A DNA stretch of 64,000 nucleotides from Rhodopseudomonas palustris HaA2. GTDB lineage: Bacteria > Pseudomonadota > Alphaproteobacteria > Rhizobiales > Xanthobacteraceae. The stretch's first letter is position 1. The number at the start of each line of letters is the position of its first letter. Both the position numbers and the translations under genes were made by a program. A model generated the notes under the pieces. The model saw nothing but the letters and a program-made list of their open reading frames with translations, did not search any database and had not been told where the DNA came from. The stretch is from NCBI RefSeq assembly GCF_000013365.1, contig NC_007778.1, positions 5,008,501 to 5,072,500 on the forward strand. Direction: 5' to 3'. Positions 43,310 to 54,438 of the stretch are shown piece after piece.

Positions 43310-44734
43310 ATGGTGCGCGCCATGACCTCCTCGGATTTGCACCTCGCCGCCGGCGCCCGCGCGCCGGCGCAATCGTCTGCGTGGCGGACTGAAATCGTCG
43401 AGACGCTGTGGCTCGCGGTGCCGATGGCACTGACGCAGCTCGGCCAGATCGCGATGATGACGACCGACCTCGCGCTGATCGGCCGGCTCGGCGATTCCGC
43501 CGTGGCCGCGGCGGCGCTCGCCCATACGGTGCTGTTCATCGCCTTCATGCTCGGCATCGGCCTCGTCTCCGCCGTGGCGCCGCTGGCGGCGCAGGCCTAT
43601 GGCGCACGCGAGCCGCGCCAGGTCCGCGCATCGCTGCGCGTCGGGATGTGGGCGGCGGTGATCGCCGGCATCCCGCTGACGCTGAGCCAGTTCTACGGCG
43701 AGCGGATGCTGCTGGCCGCTGGCCAGGAGCCGCAGGTGGCTGAGCTCGCCGGGCGCTATCTGCATGGGCTCGCCTGGTCGCTGGTGCCGGGCTGGATCTT
43801 CATCGCGCTGCGCAGCTTCATGGGCGCGGTCAACCGCCCCGAGCCGGCGCTGTGGATCATGTTCGCCGCGGTGCCGCTGAACGGCGTGCTCGCCTACGCG
43901 CTGATCCACGGCGCGTTCGGGCTGCCGCAGCTCGGCATTTTCGGCGCCGGCCTCGCCACCAGCATCATCTCGATCGCGATGGGCATCGCCGCGGCGGTGG
44001 CCTGCGTGACGCTGCAGCCTTTCCGCAAATATCAGGTGTTCGGCGAACTGATGAAGTTCGATGCGCCGCTGATGCGACGGCTGCTGGCGCTCGGCCTGCC
44101 GATCTCCGGCGCCTCCGTGCTGGAATACGGCGTGTTCGGCGCCGCCGCACTGTTGATGGGCCAGATCGGCACCGCGGCGCTCGCCGCGCATCAGATTGCG
44201 CTGCAGATCGCCGCCATCATGTTCATGGTGCCGCTCGGCATCTCGCTCGCCGCCACCGTGCGCGTCGGCCATGCGATCGGCCGTCACGATCCGGCCGGCG
44301 CACGCCGCGCCGGCTTCACCGCGATCGGGCTCGGATTCGTCTTCATGGCCTTGATGACGCTGCTGGTGGCGCTGACGCGGCACGAGATTCCGCAACTGTT
44401 TCTCGGCAATTCCACGACGGCCGTGGAGACCGCGCAGCTCACCGCGTCGCTGCTGCTGGTCGGCGCCAGCTTCTTCATCGCCGACGGCCTGCAGGTGGTC
44501 GCCAACGGCGCGCTGCGCGGCAAGAGCGATACCCGGATCCCGCTGCTGTTCGCGGTGCTGGGGTTCTGGGTGGTCGGCTTTCCGTTCAGCTATCTGCTCG
44601 GCTTCCCCGGCGGCTTCGGCCCGTTCGGCGTTTGGATCGGGCTGGCGATCGGGCTCGCGGTCTATGCCGCGCTGCTGGTGGCGCGATTCCATCTGCTGAC
44701 GCGCGCGCCGCCGCCGGTTCCGGCGCAAAGCTGA
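43310..44734 (+). CDS. norM: MATE-family multidrug/sodium exporter (NorM-like)
   Basis: A 474-residue membrane protein with about twelve helices in two related halves. The start of half one is [20 protein letters not shown], and the start of half two is [20 protein letters not shown]. It exports cationic compounds using a Na+ or H+ gradient. ATG 43310 or 43322 could be the start. It lies between the RNA methyltransferase genes tlyA and the RumA-type gene on the same strand. Confidence 0.9.
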   Translation: MVRAMTSSDLHLAAGARAPAQSSAWRTEIVETLWLAVPMALTQLGQIAMMTTDLALIGRLGDSAVAAAALAHTVLFIAFMLGIGLVSAVAPLAAQAYGAREPRQVRASLRVGMWAAVIAGIPLTLSQFYGERMLLAAGQEPQVAELAGRYLHGLAWSLVPGWIFIALRSFMGAVNRPEPALWIMFAAVPLNGVLAYALIHGAFGLPQLGIFGAGLATSIISIAMGIAAAVACVTLQPFRKYQVFGELMKFDAPLMRRLLALGLPISGASVLEYGVFGAAALLMGQIGTAALAAHQIALQIAAIMFMVPLGISLAATVRVGHAIGRHDPAGARRAGFTAIGLGFVFMALMTLLVALTRHEIPQLFLGNSTTAVETAQLTASLLLVGASFFIADGLQVVANGALRGKSDTRIPLLFAVLGFWVVGFPFSYLLGFPGGFGPFGVWIGLAIGLAVYAALLVARFHLLTRAPPPVPAQS

Positions 44735-44780
44735 TCACTTCCGGCTTTACGCATCGCGGCGCGAAGCCTATCGGATCGCA

Positions 44781-46019
44781 ATGAACGAACTCATCGCAAT
44801 CGATCACGTCGGCCACCGCGGCGACGGCGTCAGCCTGGGCCACGGCGGCGCGGTCTATGTGCCCTATGCGCTCGGCGGCGAGACGATCGAGGCCGAGCCG
44901 GTCGCCGGCCATCCCGACCGCCGCAAATTGCGGCGCGTGGCGGTCGCGAGCCCGCAGCGGATCGATCCGTTCTGCCCGCATTTCGGGATGTGCGGCGGCT
45001 GCGCGATCCAGCATTGGCAGAGCGATGCGTATCAGGCGTGGAAGCGCAATCTCGTGGTCGAAACGCTGGCGCAGGCCGGGATCGACTGTGCCGTCGGTCC
45101 GCTGATCGACGCCCATGGCGCGGGTCGCCGCCGCATCACCCTGCACGCCCGCAAGGGCACCCACGACGTGCTGAAGGTCGGCTTCAGCGCCGCGGCCAGC
45201 CACGACGTGATCGCGATCGATCACTGCCCGATCCTCGACCCGGCGCTCGACGGCGCGATCGAGGCGGCGTGGGCGCTGGCCGAAGCGCTGACCCTGATCG
45301 GCAAGCCGCTCGACATCCAGGTCACCGCCGCCGAGAACGGGCTCGACGTCGACGTCCGCGGCTCCGGTCCGCTGCCGCCGAAGCTGATCGGCGCGCTGTC
45401 GCTGCTCGCTGAAAAGCACCGACTGGCGCGGCTGACGCGGCACGGCGAGTTGGTGCTGATGCGCACGCCGCCGACGATCGCAATCGGCAGCGCACGCGTC
45501 ACGCTGCCGCCGGGCGCGTTCCTGCAGGCGACCGCGCTCGGCGAACAGACGCTGGCCGAACTGGCGCTCTCCGAGATCAAGCGCGTGAAGCTGATCGCCG
45601 ATCTGTTCTGTGGCGTCGGCCCGTTCGCGCTGCGGCTCGCGACCAAGGCGCGGGTGGTCGCCTATGACAGCGACGCGCCGGCGGTGAACGCGCTGCAGAA
45701 GGCCGCGCAGGCCACCTCCGGGCTGAAGCCGATCAAGGCCGAACCGCGCGATTTGTTCCGACGCCCGCTGGCGCCGCCGGAACTGCTCGATTTCGACGCC
45801 GTGCTGTTCGACCCACCGCGCCAGGGCGCGCAGGCGCAAGCCGCGCAACTAGCGGCAAGCAAAGTGCCGCTGATCATCGCGGTGTCGTGCAACGCGCAGA
45901 CCTTCGCGCGCGATGCAAAGCTCCTGATCGACGGCGGCTATCGGCTGGAGAAGGTGACGCCGGTCGATCAGTTCAAATACACGCCGCACGTCGAATTGGT
46001 GGGCGTATTGCGGAAGTAA
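44781..46019 (+). CDS. RNA (uracil-C5) methyltransferase, RumA/TrmA family
   Basis: This 412-residue class I methyltransferase has an Fe-S cluster cysteine set in [16 protein letters not shown] near residue 60, a SAM motif [19 protein letters not shown] near residue 275, [16 protein letters not shown] and the catalytic Cys in [17 protein letters not shown]. It makes 5-methyluridine in tRNA or 23S rRNA; which one cannot be decided. The N-terminal TRAM domain seems short. Confidence 0.88.
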   Translation: MNELIAIDHVGHRGDGVSLGHGGAVYVPYALGGETIEAEPVAGHPDRRKLRRVAVASPQRIDPFCPHFGMCGGCAIQHWQSDAYQAWKRNLVVETLAQAGIDCAVGPLIDAHGAGRRRITLHARKGTHDVLKVGFSAAASHDVIAIDHCPILDPALDGAIEAAWALAEALTLIGKPLDIQVTAAENGLDVDVRGSGPLPPKLIGALSLLAEKHRLARLTRHGELVLMRTPPTIAIGSARVTLPPGAFLQATALGEQTLAELALSEIKRVKLIADLFCGVGPFALRLATKARVVAYDSDAPAVNALQKAAQATSGLKPIKAEPRDLFRRPLAPPELLDFDAVLFDPPRQGAQAQAAQLAASKVPLIIAVSCNAQTFARDAKLLIDGGYRLEKVTPVDQFKYTPHVELVGVLRK

Positions 46020-46085
46020 TAACTTCCCGCGCGTCCAGCAACAAGCAACACGCTATCATTCGTCGTTCCGGGGCGCGCATTGCAA

Positions 46086-46304
46086 CCCTCTCCCCGCTTG
46101 CGGGGAGAGGGTGGACCGAGCGCGCGAAGCGCGGTCGGACCGGGTGAGGGGGCGTCGCGACGAGCCGGAGCAGCCGATCACCACAACTGCATCGCCGCGG
46201 CCACTTCTCGATTTCATAGCAGCGCTCGGCCTTGGCGAGACGCCCCCTCACCCGGCCCGCATCTTCGATGCGGTCCGACCTCTCCCCGCGCGCGGGGAGA
46301 GGTG
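46086..46304. repeat. Palindromic repeat, CTCTCCCCG class
   Basis: The left hairpin CCTCTCCCCGCTTGCGGGGA begins at about 46087 and continues GAGG. The right end is CCTCTCCCCGCGCGCGGGGA with GAGG at about 46279-46302. Between them GACCGGGTGAGGGGGCGTC matches GACGCCCCCTCACCCGG-type sequence in inverse order. Same family as 56449-56583 and 61414-61602. Confidence 0.75.
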
Positions 46305-46340
46305 AAGGCTGCGGCTCTTGAATGTTGTTTCGTTGATCAT

Positions 46341-46442
46341 GTCATTCCGGGGCGCGAGCGATAGCTCGCGAACCCGGAATCTCGATGTGCTCTGAACCTC
46401 GGGATTCCGGGTTCACGCGCTGCGCGCGTGCCCCGGAATGAC
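46341..46442. repeat. Palindromic repeat, GTCATTCCGGGGC class
   Basis: The ends GTCATTCCGGGGC and GCCCCGGAATGAC are exact complements, with an inner GCGAGCGATAGCTCGC stem. It lies downstream of zapA and the RumA-type gene, where they converge. Confidence 0.8.
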
Positions 46443-46471
46443 GTAGTTGAGTGTCGGGTCGAGAACGCGAA

Positions 46472-46882
46472 CTACCCGATCGCGATGCCGCCGCCGATGG
46501 TGCGGTTCAGCACCTGCGTGGTGCGTTCGATGCGCTCGGCCGCCGAATTCAGCGCGGCGGCGACGGCACGGTTGGTCGTCACGGTGCGGTCGAGCGCCTG
46601 CGTGCGGTCCTCGCGCAGCACCTCGACTTCCTGCTGCAACGTGGCGAGGCGGCCGTGCACGTCGAGCAGTTCGTCGGCCATCATCAGCGCGGCCATCACC
46701 GTGAGCCGCGCATCGCCGATCTCGCCGAACCGGCCACGCAGACTCTGGATCCGGCTCTCGAGATTGTCGGCGAGGCCGAGCAGCTGCGGCTCCTGGCCGG
46801 GCTCGCAGGCCATCCGGTATTGCCGGCCGTTGATGGTGACGCTGACATGATTGGCGGAGGCGGCCGCGTCCTTCGGATTCAT
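46472..46882 (-). CDS. zapA: Cell division protein ZapA
   Basis: A 136-residue protein. The N-terminal ZapA fold (VSVTINGRQYRMACEPGQEP, then LGLADNLESRIQSLRGRFGE) is followed by a long helix (residues about 50-125) that forms the coiled-coil tetramer. It cross-links FtsZ filaments at mid-cell. It overlaps the preceding gene by four bases. Confidence 0.88.
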   Translation of the reverse strand: MNPKDAAASANHVSVTINGRQYRMACEPGQEPQLLGLADNLESRIQSLRGRFGEIGDARLTVMAALMMADELLDVHGRLATLQQEVEVLREDRTQALDRTVTTNRAVAAALNSAAERIERTTQVLNRTIGGGIAIG

Positions 46883-47214
46883 GACGGCTCCTCCTCGTCG
46901 GCCGGCTCGGTGTCGAGCACGGCGCGAATGGTGCCGATTGCGGCGTCGAGCCGCTGCGCGATCTCGCGATTGGTGCGCTCCAGCCGGCGGGTGCGCACCA
47001 GCGAGCCGTCGAGCTCGTCGGCGAGCCGCGAGCGGTCGGCGCCGAGCGCCTGAATCCGCGAAGCCAGCTCGTCCTCGTCGCGATCGGCCTCGGCACGACG
47101 CTCCACCGCGCTCTCCAGTGCCTCGAGCGCAGCGGCAATACGACGCGTCGCCGCGACGATCTCGGTCGGAGCCTGATCGGCGCTGATGGAACCGGGGACG
47201 GGACGATCGGTCAT
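46879..47214 (-). CDS. Small coiled-coil protein (DUF4164-like) upstream of zapA
   Basis: This 111-residue, highly charged helical protein (EIVAATRRIAAALEALESAV, then RLERTNREIAQRLDAAIGTI) has heptad-like spacing throughout and no membrane segment. It is commonly paired with zapA in Rhizobiales. I start at ATG 47214 (MTDRPVPGSIS); the open frame to 47274 adds 20 residues without support. The function is probably linked to division, by context only. Confidence 0.75.
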   Translation of the reverse strand: MTDRPVPGSISADQAPTEIVAATRRIAAALEALESAVERRAEADRDEDELASRIQALGADRSRLADELDGSLVRTRRLERTNREIAQRLDAAIGTIRAVLDTEPADEEEPS

Positions 47215-47518
47215 GGTTTGTTGCGCGACCCCTCGCAGCTTCAGGCGTCCAAAATAAAAGCCACGATCAGACAAGCCTTTAGAGCGCGAAATTTACGTGG
47301 CAAGAGAGCCGAGCGCAACGCTGCTGCTCAACTATGCACCATAAAGCGCAGGCCTCGGGTTTGTCGCAGGTGCTCGCCTTGGACTCGCCTGATCAGGGTG
47401 CTATGCCACGCTGGCACCCCGGTACTCTCGGCCTTATCGCATGTCTGGCTGAGCCGGACCGACAGCGCGTTCCGGCTCGCGGAACGCCGGCAAACACACG
47501 ATTTCAGGTGGTTACATC
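47215..47518. other. 300-bp divergent promoter region, DUF4164-zapA / tkt
   Basis: No gene is supported. Promoters for both directions must lie here. I looked for a 6S RNA-like structure because of the nearby zapA and could not recognise one. Confidence 0.5.
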
Positions 47519-49507
47519 ATGGCGAAGGTCGATCATTCCCGTATGGCGAACGCAATCCGGGCGCTGGCGATGGACGCGGTCGAGAAGGCCAAATCCGGCC
47601 ACCCCGGCCTGCCGATGGGCGCCGCCGACGTCGCCACAGTGCTGTTCACCGAGTTCCTGAAATTCGACGCCGCCGATGCGCACTGGCCGGATCGCGACCG
47701 CTTCATCCTGTCCGCCGGCCACGGCTCGATGCTGCTCTATGCGCTGTTGTACCTCACCGGTAATTCCGAGCTGACGCTCGACCAGATCAAGGCGTTCCGC
47801 CAGCTCGACTCCAAGACGCCCGGGCACCCGGAGAACTGCATCACAGATTCGGTTGAAACCACCACCGGCCCGCTCGGCCAGGGCGTGGCGTCGTCGGTCG
47901 GCACCGCGCTGGCGGAGCGTCTGCTCGCCGCCGAATTCGGCGAGATCGTCGATCACACCACCTACGTGCTGTGCTCGGACGGCGATCTGATGGAAGGCGT
48001 GAGCCACGAGGCGATCGCGCTGGCCGGCCATCTCAGGCTGTCGAAGCTGATCTTCCTCTACGACGACAACGGCATCTCGATCGACGGCCCGCTGACGCTG
48101 ACCGACAATGTCGATCAGGTCGCGCGCTTCCAGGCGCATGGCTGGAATGCGATGCGGATCGACGGCCACGATCACAAGGCGATCGCCGAGGCGATCAAGG
48201 CCGCGAAAGCCTCCGACCGGCCGACCATGATCGCCTGCAAGACCACGATCGGCTTCGGCGCCCCCACCCGGGCCGGGACCTCCAAGGCGCATGGCGAGCC
48301 GCTCGGCGCCGAAGAACTGGCCGGCGCCAAGAAGGCGCTGGGCTGGGACTACGGCCCGTTCGAAATTCCGGACGACGTGCTCTCCGCTTGGCGCGCGGTC
48401 GGCGCCAAGGGCGCCAAGGCCCACGCGGAATGGCAGTCGAAGTTCGACGCGATGGACAAGGAGCTGCGCGCCGAATTCCAGCGCCGGGTGATCGACCGCA
48501 AGCGGCCGGCGGCGCTCGACGGCGCGATCCGCAAGCTCAAGGACAGGCTCGTCGCGGAGCCGCAGACCATCGCCACCCGCAAGGCCAGCGAGCTGGCGCT
48601 GGAGGCCATCGTCGAGGTGGTGCCGGAAATGCTGCTCGGCTCGGCGGACCTGACGCCGTCCAACAACACCCGCACCAAACACGCGAAAGACGTCACCCCG
48701 GACGACTTCTCGGGTCGCTACATCCATTACGGCATCCGCGAAATGGGCATGGCGGCGGCGATGAACGGTATCGCGATGCATGGCGGTTTCGCGCCGGCCG
48801 GCGGCACCTTCATGTGCTTCGCCGACTACGCCCGCCCGTCGATGCGGATCGCGGCGCTGTCGCATGTCCCGGTGGTCTACATCATGACCCATGATTCGAT
48901 CGGGCTCGGCGAAGACGGCCCGACGCATCAGCCGGTCGAGCACCTCGCTTCGCTGCGGGCGATGCCCAATATGCGGGTGTTCCGCCCGGCCGACCCGGTC
49001 GAGACCGCCGAATGCTGGCAGCTCGCGCTGGAGAACACCAAGGGCCCGACGGTGCTGGCGCTGTCGCGGCAGAATCTGACGCCGGTGCGCACCAGCAAAT
49101 CCGACGACAACCGCTGCGCCCGGGGCGCCTATGAGCTGATCGCCGCCGACGGCAAGGCTCAGGTGACGATCTTCGCCACCGGCTCCGAGGTCGAGATCGC
49201 GGTCGCGGCGCACAAGCTGCTCGCCGCCAAGGGCATCGCTGCGCGCGTGGTGTCGGTGCCGTCGCTGGATCTCTTGCTGCAGCAGGACGACGCCACCCGC
49301 AAGGCGATCATCGGCGACGCCCCGGTCAAGGTCGCGGTCGAGGCCGCGGTGCGGTTCGGCTGGGACGCGGTGATCGGCCCGGAGGGCGGCTTCATCGGCA
49401 TGTCGAGCTTCGGCGCCAGCGCGCCCGCGAAGGATCTGTACAAGCATTTCGGAATTACCGCCGAGGCGGTCGCAGAGGCTGCGGCAAGCCGTCTCGGCGG
49501 CAAGTAA
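47519..49507 (+). CDS. tkt: Transketolase
   Basis: A 662-residue thiamine-diphosphate enzyme of the pentose-phosphate and Calvin cycles. Motifs seen are [20 protein letters not shown] at the N-terminus, [17 protein letters not shown], the TPP-binding [14 protein letters not shown] near residue 155 and the pyrimidine domain with [19 protein letters not shown] near residue 460. It is first in a same-strand series tkt-gap-pgk-fba, with 124-bp and longer gaps. No cbb structural genes for Rubisco are in the window. Confidence 0.96.
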   Translation: MAKVDHSRMANAIRALAMDAVEKAKSGHPGLPMGAADVATVLFTEFLKFDAADAHWPDRDRFILSAGHGSMLLYALLYLTGNSELTLDQIKAFRQLDSKTPGHPENCITDSVETTTGPLGQGVASSVGTALAERLLAAEFGEIVDHTTYVLCSDGDLMEGVSHEAIALAGHLRLSKLIFLYDDNGISIDGPLTLTDNVDQVARFQAHGWNAMRIDGHDHKAIAEAIKAAKASDRPTMIACKTTIGFGAPTRAGTSKAHGEPLGAEELAGAKKALGWDYGPFEIPDDVLSAWRAVGAKGAKAHAEWQSKFDAMDKELRAEFQRRVIDRKRPAALDGAIRKLKDRLVAEPQTIATRKASELALEAIVEVVPEMLLGSADLTPSNNTRTKHAKDVTPDDFSGRYIHYGIREMGMAAAMNGIAMHGGFAPAGGTFMCFADYARPSMRIAALSHVPVVYIMTHDSIGLGEDGPTHQPVEHLASLRAMPNMRVFRPADPVETAECWQLALENTKGPTVLALSRQNLTPVRTSKSDDNRCARGAYELIAADGKAQVTIFATGSEVEIAVAAHKLLAAKGIAARVVSVPSLDLLLQQDDATRKAIIGDAPVKVAVEAAVRFGWDAVIGPEGGFIGMSSFGASAPAKDLYKHFGITAEAVAEAAASRLGGK

Positions 49508-49631
49508 GGCTTTGATCTGAATCATGAACGAGCGGATTGCAACCGCTCGGTATTCAGGGCATGAAACCGCACAAGTACGGGGGTCGCCCCGTCGCAACAA
49601 TTGAAAATCACGAGCAGCGAGGAGAATTTGG

Positions 49632-50639
<1,008 letters not shown>

Positions 50640-50763
50640 GTTACTTGTCCCGGGCGCAGCGCAGCACGACGTGATGCGCTGCTGAACCGGGACCGTATCG
50701 TTTGTGGCGGTCCCGGCTCAGCGGTGCACCGCTTCGCGCTGCACCGCGTCCGGGACACATCAC

Positions 50764-51960
50764 ATGACCAAATCATTCCGCACCCTCGACGACGTCGACG
50801 TCAAAGGCCAACGCGTGCTGCTGCGCGTCGATCTCAACGTGCCGATGGATTCCGGCAAGGTCACCGACACCACGCGGCTCGACCGTGTCGCGCCGACGAT
50901 CACCGAGATCGCCGGCAAGGGCGGCAAGGTGATCCTGCTGGCGCATTTCGGCCGGCCGAAGGGGCGGGACGACAAGAACTCGCTGAAGCCGGTCGCGGCC
51001 GCGCTCGCGGACGTCATCAAGAAGCCGGTCGGCTTCGCCGAGGACTGTGTCGGCGAGCCCGCCGCGACAGCGATCGCGGCGATGCAGGACGGCGACATCC
51101 TCTGCCTCGAGAACACCCGGTTCCATCCTGAAGAGGAAAAGAACGATCCGACGTTCGTCGCCAAGCTCGCCGAGCTCGGCGACATCTGGGTCAATGACGC
51201 GTTCTCGGCGGCGCACCGCGCCCACGCCTCCACCGAGGGCCTCGGCCACAAGCTGCCGGCCTATGCGGGCCGCACCATGCAGGCCGAGCTGGTGGCGCTG
51301 AACAAGGCGCTGGAAGCGCCGACCAAGCCGGTGATCGCCATTGTCGGCGGCGCCAAGGTGTCGAGCAAGATCGACCTCCTGGAAAACCTCGTCACCAAGG
51401 TGCAGGCGCTGGTGATCGGCGGCGGCATGGCCAACACCTTCCTGCACGCCCAGGGCTTCAAGGTCGGCAAATCGCTCTGCGAAAAGGATCTGGCCGAGAC
51501 CGCGCTGCGGATCATGAACAAGGCCGAGGCCGCCAGCTGCGCGATCATCCTGCCGGTCGACGCCACCGTGGCGTATCATTTCGAGGCCAACGCGCCGTCC
51601 TTCGCCTACGGCCTCGACGCGATTCCGGACGACGCCATGATCCTCGACGTCGGCCCGCGCTCGATCGAGCGCATCCATGCGGCGATCGACGACGCCGCAA
51701 CATTGGTCTGGAACGGCCCGGTCGGCGCCTTCGAGCTGACGCCGTTCGACAAGGGCACGGTCGAGGCGGCCAGGCACGCCGCCCGCCGCACCAAGGCCGG
51801 GATGCTGATCTCGGTCGCCGGCGGCGGCGACACCGTGGCGGCGCTGAACCACGCCGGCGTGGCCGACGATTTCACCTACATCTCGACCGCCGGCGGCGCC
51901 TTCCTCGAATGGATGGAAGGCAAGCCGCTGCCCGGCGTCGAGGTGCTGCGGGTGAAGTGA
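50764..51960 (+). CDS. pgk: Phosphoglycerate kinase
   Basis: A 398-residue monomeric kinase with [16 protein letters not shown] near residue 16, [10 protein letters not shown], the hinge region and [17 protein letters not shown], and the nucleotide site [13 protein letters not shown]. The start is ATG 50764 ([15 protein letters not shown]); the frame is open from 50704 but that stretch is a GC-rich intergenic palindrome. It follows gap by 124 bp on the same strand. Confidence 0.96.
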   Translation: MTKSFRTLDDVDVKGQRVLLRVDLNVPMDSGKVTDTTRLDRVAPTITEIAGKGGKVILLAHFGRPKGRDDKNSLKPVAAALADVIKKPVGFAEDCVGEPAATAIAAMQDGDILCLENTRFHPEEEKNDPTFVAKLAELGDIWVNDAFSAAHRAHASTEGLGHKLPAYAGRTMQAELVALNKALEAPTKPVIAIVGGAKVSSKIDLLENLVTKVQALVIGGGMANTFLHAQGFKVGKSLCEKDLAETALRIMNKAEAASCAIILPVDATVAYHFEANAPSFAYGLDAIPDDAMILDVGPRSIERIHAAIDDAATLVWNGPVGAFELTPFDKGTVEAARHAARRTKAGMLISVAGGGDTVAALNHAGVADDFTYISTAGGAFLEWMEGKPLPGVEVLRVK

Positions 51961-52051
51961 GGCTCTGCGGCCGGCGCTCAGGCGCCGGCTTGCGGCCGGC
52001 CCATCCAAAGCCTATGTTGCGTTACATGTAACGCTTCCGACGGAGGCCGCG

Positions 52052-52327
52052 ATGGATAAGAAGGCCGACAAGCCCGCCAAGGGCAAGCGGGCGGCCACGA
52101 TGAGCAGAGCCAAGTCGCGCAGCCCCAGCGCCGAACGCGTGCGGCGCCACCGCGAGAGGATGAAGGCGATGGGGTTGAAGCCGGTGACCATCTGGGTTCC
52201 GGATGTCGACACGCCCGAGTTCAAGGCGCAACTGGCGCGGGCCATCGACGTCATCAATGAGGACGAAGAAAGCCGCCGGGTTCTGGAAGGAATGCTGGAA
52301 CTCGGCGACTTCAGCGACTGGCGATGA
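52052..52327 (+). CDS. Antitoxin of a MazEF-type pair (MazE-like, DUF3018 type)
   Basis: A 91-residue protein with a basic N-terminus (KKADKPAKGKRAATMSRAKS), then SPSAERVRRHRERMKAMGLK, a ribbon-helix-like DNA-binding stretch, and an acidic C-terminal tail ending LELGDFSDWR that would wrap around the toxin. The stop overlaps the toxin start by four bases. The pair lies between pgk and fba on the same strand. Confidence 0.8.
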   Translation: MDKKADKPAKGKRAATMSRAKSRSPSAERVRRHRERMKAMGLKPVTIWVPDVDTPEFKAQLARAIDVINEDEESRRVLEGMLELGDFSDWR

Positions 52328-52647
52328 TGTATGGCGAACTGGTCACTGTTTCGCTGCGGGGCGAATACGGGAAACCCAGGCCAGCCTTGATCGTCCAGTC
52401 GAATAGATACTTGCATCTGAATTCCGTCGCCGTGCTGCCGCTTACGAGCTACCTGACCGACAGCGAGCCATGCCGCGTCTTGATCGAACCATCGTCGATG
52501 AATGGTCTGCGCGAACGCTCGCTCGTGATGGTCGACAAGCCCGCGACAGTTCTGCGCGAGAAGACCGGCCCCGTCATCGGCCGCCTCTCTCCCGAAGAAA
52601 TCTCCGCGGTCAATCGCGCCCTCGCCATTTTCCTGGGCATTGTCTAA
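52324..52647 (+). CDS. mazF: PemK/MazF-type endoribonuclease toxin
   Basis: This 107-residue protein has the MazF core: GELVTVSLRGEYGKPRPALI, AVLPLTSYLTDSEPCRVLIE and SLVMVDKPATVLREKTGPVI. It cleaves mRNA at short motifs when not bound by the antitoxin. It ends 70 bp before fba and may be co-transcribed with it. Either of the two initial Met codons could start the protein. Confidence 0.87.
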   Translation: MMYGELVTVSLRGEYGKPRPALIVQSNRYLHLNSVAVLPLTSYLTDSEPCRVLIEPSSMNGLRERSLVMVDKPATVLREKTGPVIGRLSPEEISAVNRALAIFLGIV

Positions 52648-52717
52648 GACGGTCTGGACGTTCGAGACCCTTGCGGACCGCAAAACCAACCAAGAAAACA
52701 GCCCAACGGAGAAGCCG

Positions 52718-53758
52718 ATGAATCTCGCCGACCTGAACACGATCGCCCGCGCCATGGTCGCGCCCGGCAAGGGCATTCTCGCCGCCGACGAATCCTCGGG
52801 AACCATCAAGAAGCGGTTCGACGTGATCGGCGTCGAATCGACCGAGACCAGCCGCCGCGACTATCGCGAGATGATGTTCCGCTCCAAAGAGGCGATGAAC
52901 GACTACATCTCCGGCGTGATCCTGTACGACGAGACGATCTGGCAGAACGCCGCCGACGGTACGCCCTTGGTGAAGCTGATCGAGCAGGCCGGCAGCATCC
53001 CCGGCATCAAGGTCGACGAAGGCACCCAGCCACTGCCGAACTGCCCGGGCGAAACCATCACCGTCGGTCTCGACAAGCTCGCCGAGCGGCTGGCGAAATA
53101 TTACAAGCAGGGCGCGCGCTTCGCGAAATGGCGCGCGGTGATCGATATCGGCGCCGGCATTCCGAGCTACGCCGCGATCCACACCAACGCGCATGCGCTG
53201 GCGCGCTATGCGGCGCTGTGCCAGCAGGCGCAGATCGTGCCGATCGTCGAGCCCGAGGTGCTGATGGACGGCGACCACGACATCGACCGCTGCTACGAGG
53301 TCACCGAATTCGTGCTCAAGGAGACCTTCCAGGAGCTGTACTACCAGAAGGTCGCGCTCGAAGGCATGGTGCTGAAGCCGAACATGGCGGTCGCCGGCAA
53401 GAAGTCGGCCAAGTCGGCCGGCGTGCAGGAAGTCGCGGAGAAGACCGTGAAGCTGTTGAAGGCCTGCGTGCCGTCGGCGGTGCCGGGCATCGCGTTCCTG
53501 TCGGGCGGCCAGTCCGACGAGGACGCCACCGCGCATCTCGACGCCATGAACAAAATCGGCGGCCTGACTTCGGGCCTTCCTTGGGGCCTCACCTTCTCCT
53601 ACGGCCGTGCCCTGCAGGCCGCGCCGCAGAAGGCGTGGTCCGGCAAGGCCGACAACGTCGCGGCCGGCCAGGCCGCATTCACCCACCGGGCGAAAATGAA
53701 CTCGCTCGCCAGCAAGGGCGAGTGGTCATCCGACCTCGAAAGCAAGAAGGCCGCATAA
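52718..53758 (+). CDS. fba: Class I fructose-bisphosphate aldolase
   Basis: A 346-residue Schiff-base aldolase of the eukaryote-like class I family. Motifs include APGKGILAADESSGTIKKRF near residue 14, RAVIDIGAGIPS and the active-site Lys in EGMVLKPNMAVAG near residue 223, then FLSGGQSDEDATAHL. ATG 52718 has GGAGAAG before it. Many Calvin-cycle bacteria use the metal-dependent class II type, so a class I enzyme next to tkt-gap-pgk suggests use in glycolysis or gluconeogenesis. Confidence 0.93.
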   Translation: MNLADLNTIARAMVAPGKGILAADESSGTIKKRFDVIGVESTETSRRDYREMMFRSKEAMNDYISGVILYDETIWQNAADGTPLVKLIEQAGSIPGIKVDEGTQPLPNCPGETITVGLDKLAERLAKYYKQGARFAKWRAVIDIGAGIPSYAAIHTNAHALARYAALCQQAQIVPIVEPEVLMDGDHDIDRCYEVTEFVLKETFQELYYQKVALEGMVLKPNMAVAGKKSAKSAGVQEVAEKTVKLLKACVPSAVPGIAFLSGGQSDEDATAHLDAMNKIGGLTSGLPWGLTFSYGRALQAAPQKAWSGKADNVAAGQAAFTHRAKMNSLASKGEWSSDLESKKAA

Positions 53759-53763
53759 CGCCG

Positions 53764-54435
53764 ATGGCCAAGCCTGCCCCGCCGCGCCCGGCGCCGCGCC
53801 TCTATCTCGCGACGCCGGTCGTGGACGATCCCGCACAGTTGCTGGCAGCGTTGCCGCACCTGCTCGCCGCCGCCGATGTGGCGGCGGTGCTGCTGCGGCT
53901 CGCGCCCTCCGACCCGCGCACGCTGATCACCCGGATCAAGGCGGTGACGGCGGTCGCACAGGCCGGCGGCGCGGCGCTGTTGCTCGACGGCCACGCCGAT
54001 CTGGTGGCGCGTGGCGGCGCCGATGGCGCGCATCTGTCGGGGCTCGCCGCGATGCAGGAATGGCTGCCGCAATTGCAGCCGCAGCGCATCGCCGGCGTCG
54101 GCGCGCTGGAGACGCGGCACGATTCGATGGTCGCGGGTGAAGCCGGCGCCGACTATGTGCTGTTCGGCGAGCCGGCCGCGGATGGCACCCGGCCCTCGAC
54201 CGAGGCGATCGCCGACCGGCTGAACTGGTGGGCCGAACTGTTCGAGCCGCCCTGCGTCGGCTACGCGATCTCGCGCGACGAGGTTGGAGAATTCGCCGCC
54301 GCCGGCGCGGATTTCGTGCTGGTCGGCGACCACATCTGGGCCGAAGCGGACGGCGCTGCGGCGGCGCTCGCGGACGCCGAGGCGGCGCTGAAGCAGGGCT
54401 TCGCCGGGACCGCGCCGGCGCCGGCGCAAGGATAA
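53764..54435 (+). CDS. Thiamine-phosphate synthase family protein (ThiE/TenI-like)
   Basis: A 223-residue TIM-barrel protein starting PAPPRPAPRLYLATPVVDDP. It has the pyrophosphate-binding type segments LLLDGHADLVARGGADGAHL near residue 80 and GADFVLVGDHIW near residue 185. The usual ThiE Lys/Asp pattern (for example DVALALGADGVHLGQ-type) is only partly kept: HLSGLAAM replaces HLGQ. It may therefore be a diverged member rather than a true thiamine-phosphate synthase. It starts five bases after fba. Confidence 0.7.
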   Translation: MAKPAPPRPAPRLYLATPVVDDPAQLLAALPHLLAAADVAAVLLRLAPSDPRTLITRIKAVTAVAQAGGAALLLDGHADLVARGGADGAHLSGLAAMQEWLPQLQPQRIAGVGALETRHDSMVAGEAGADYVLFGEPAADGTRPSTEAIADRLNWWAELFEPPCVGYAISRDEVGEFAAAGADFVLVGDHIWAEADGAAAALADAEAALKQGFAGTAPAPAQG

Positions 54436-54438
54436 TCC

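Noticed and set aside
46020-47518. A 6S RNA gene near zapA
   Set aside because: 6S RNA is often found beside zapA, but the downstream side holds only palindromic repeats and the upstream side shows no convincing long bulged hairpin.
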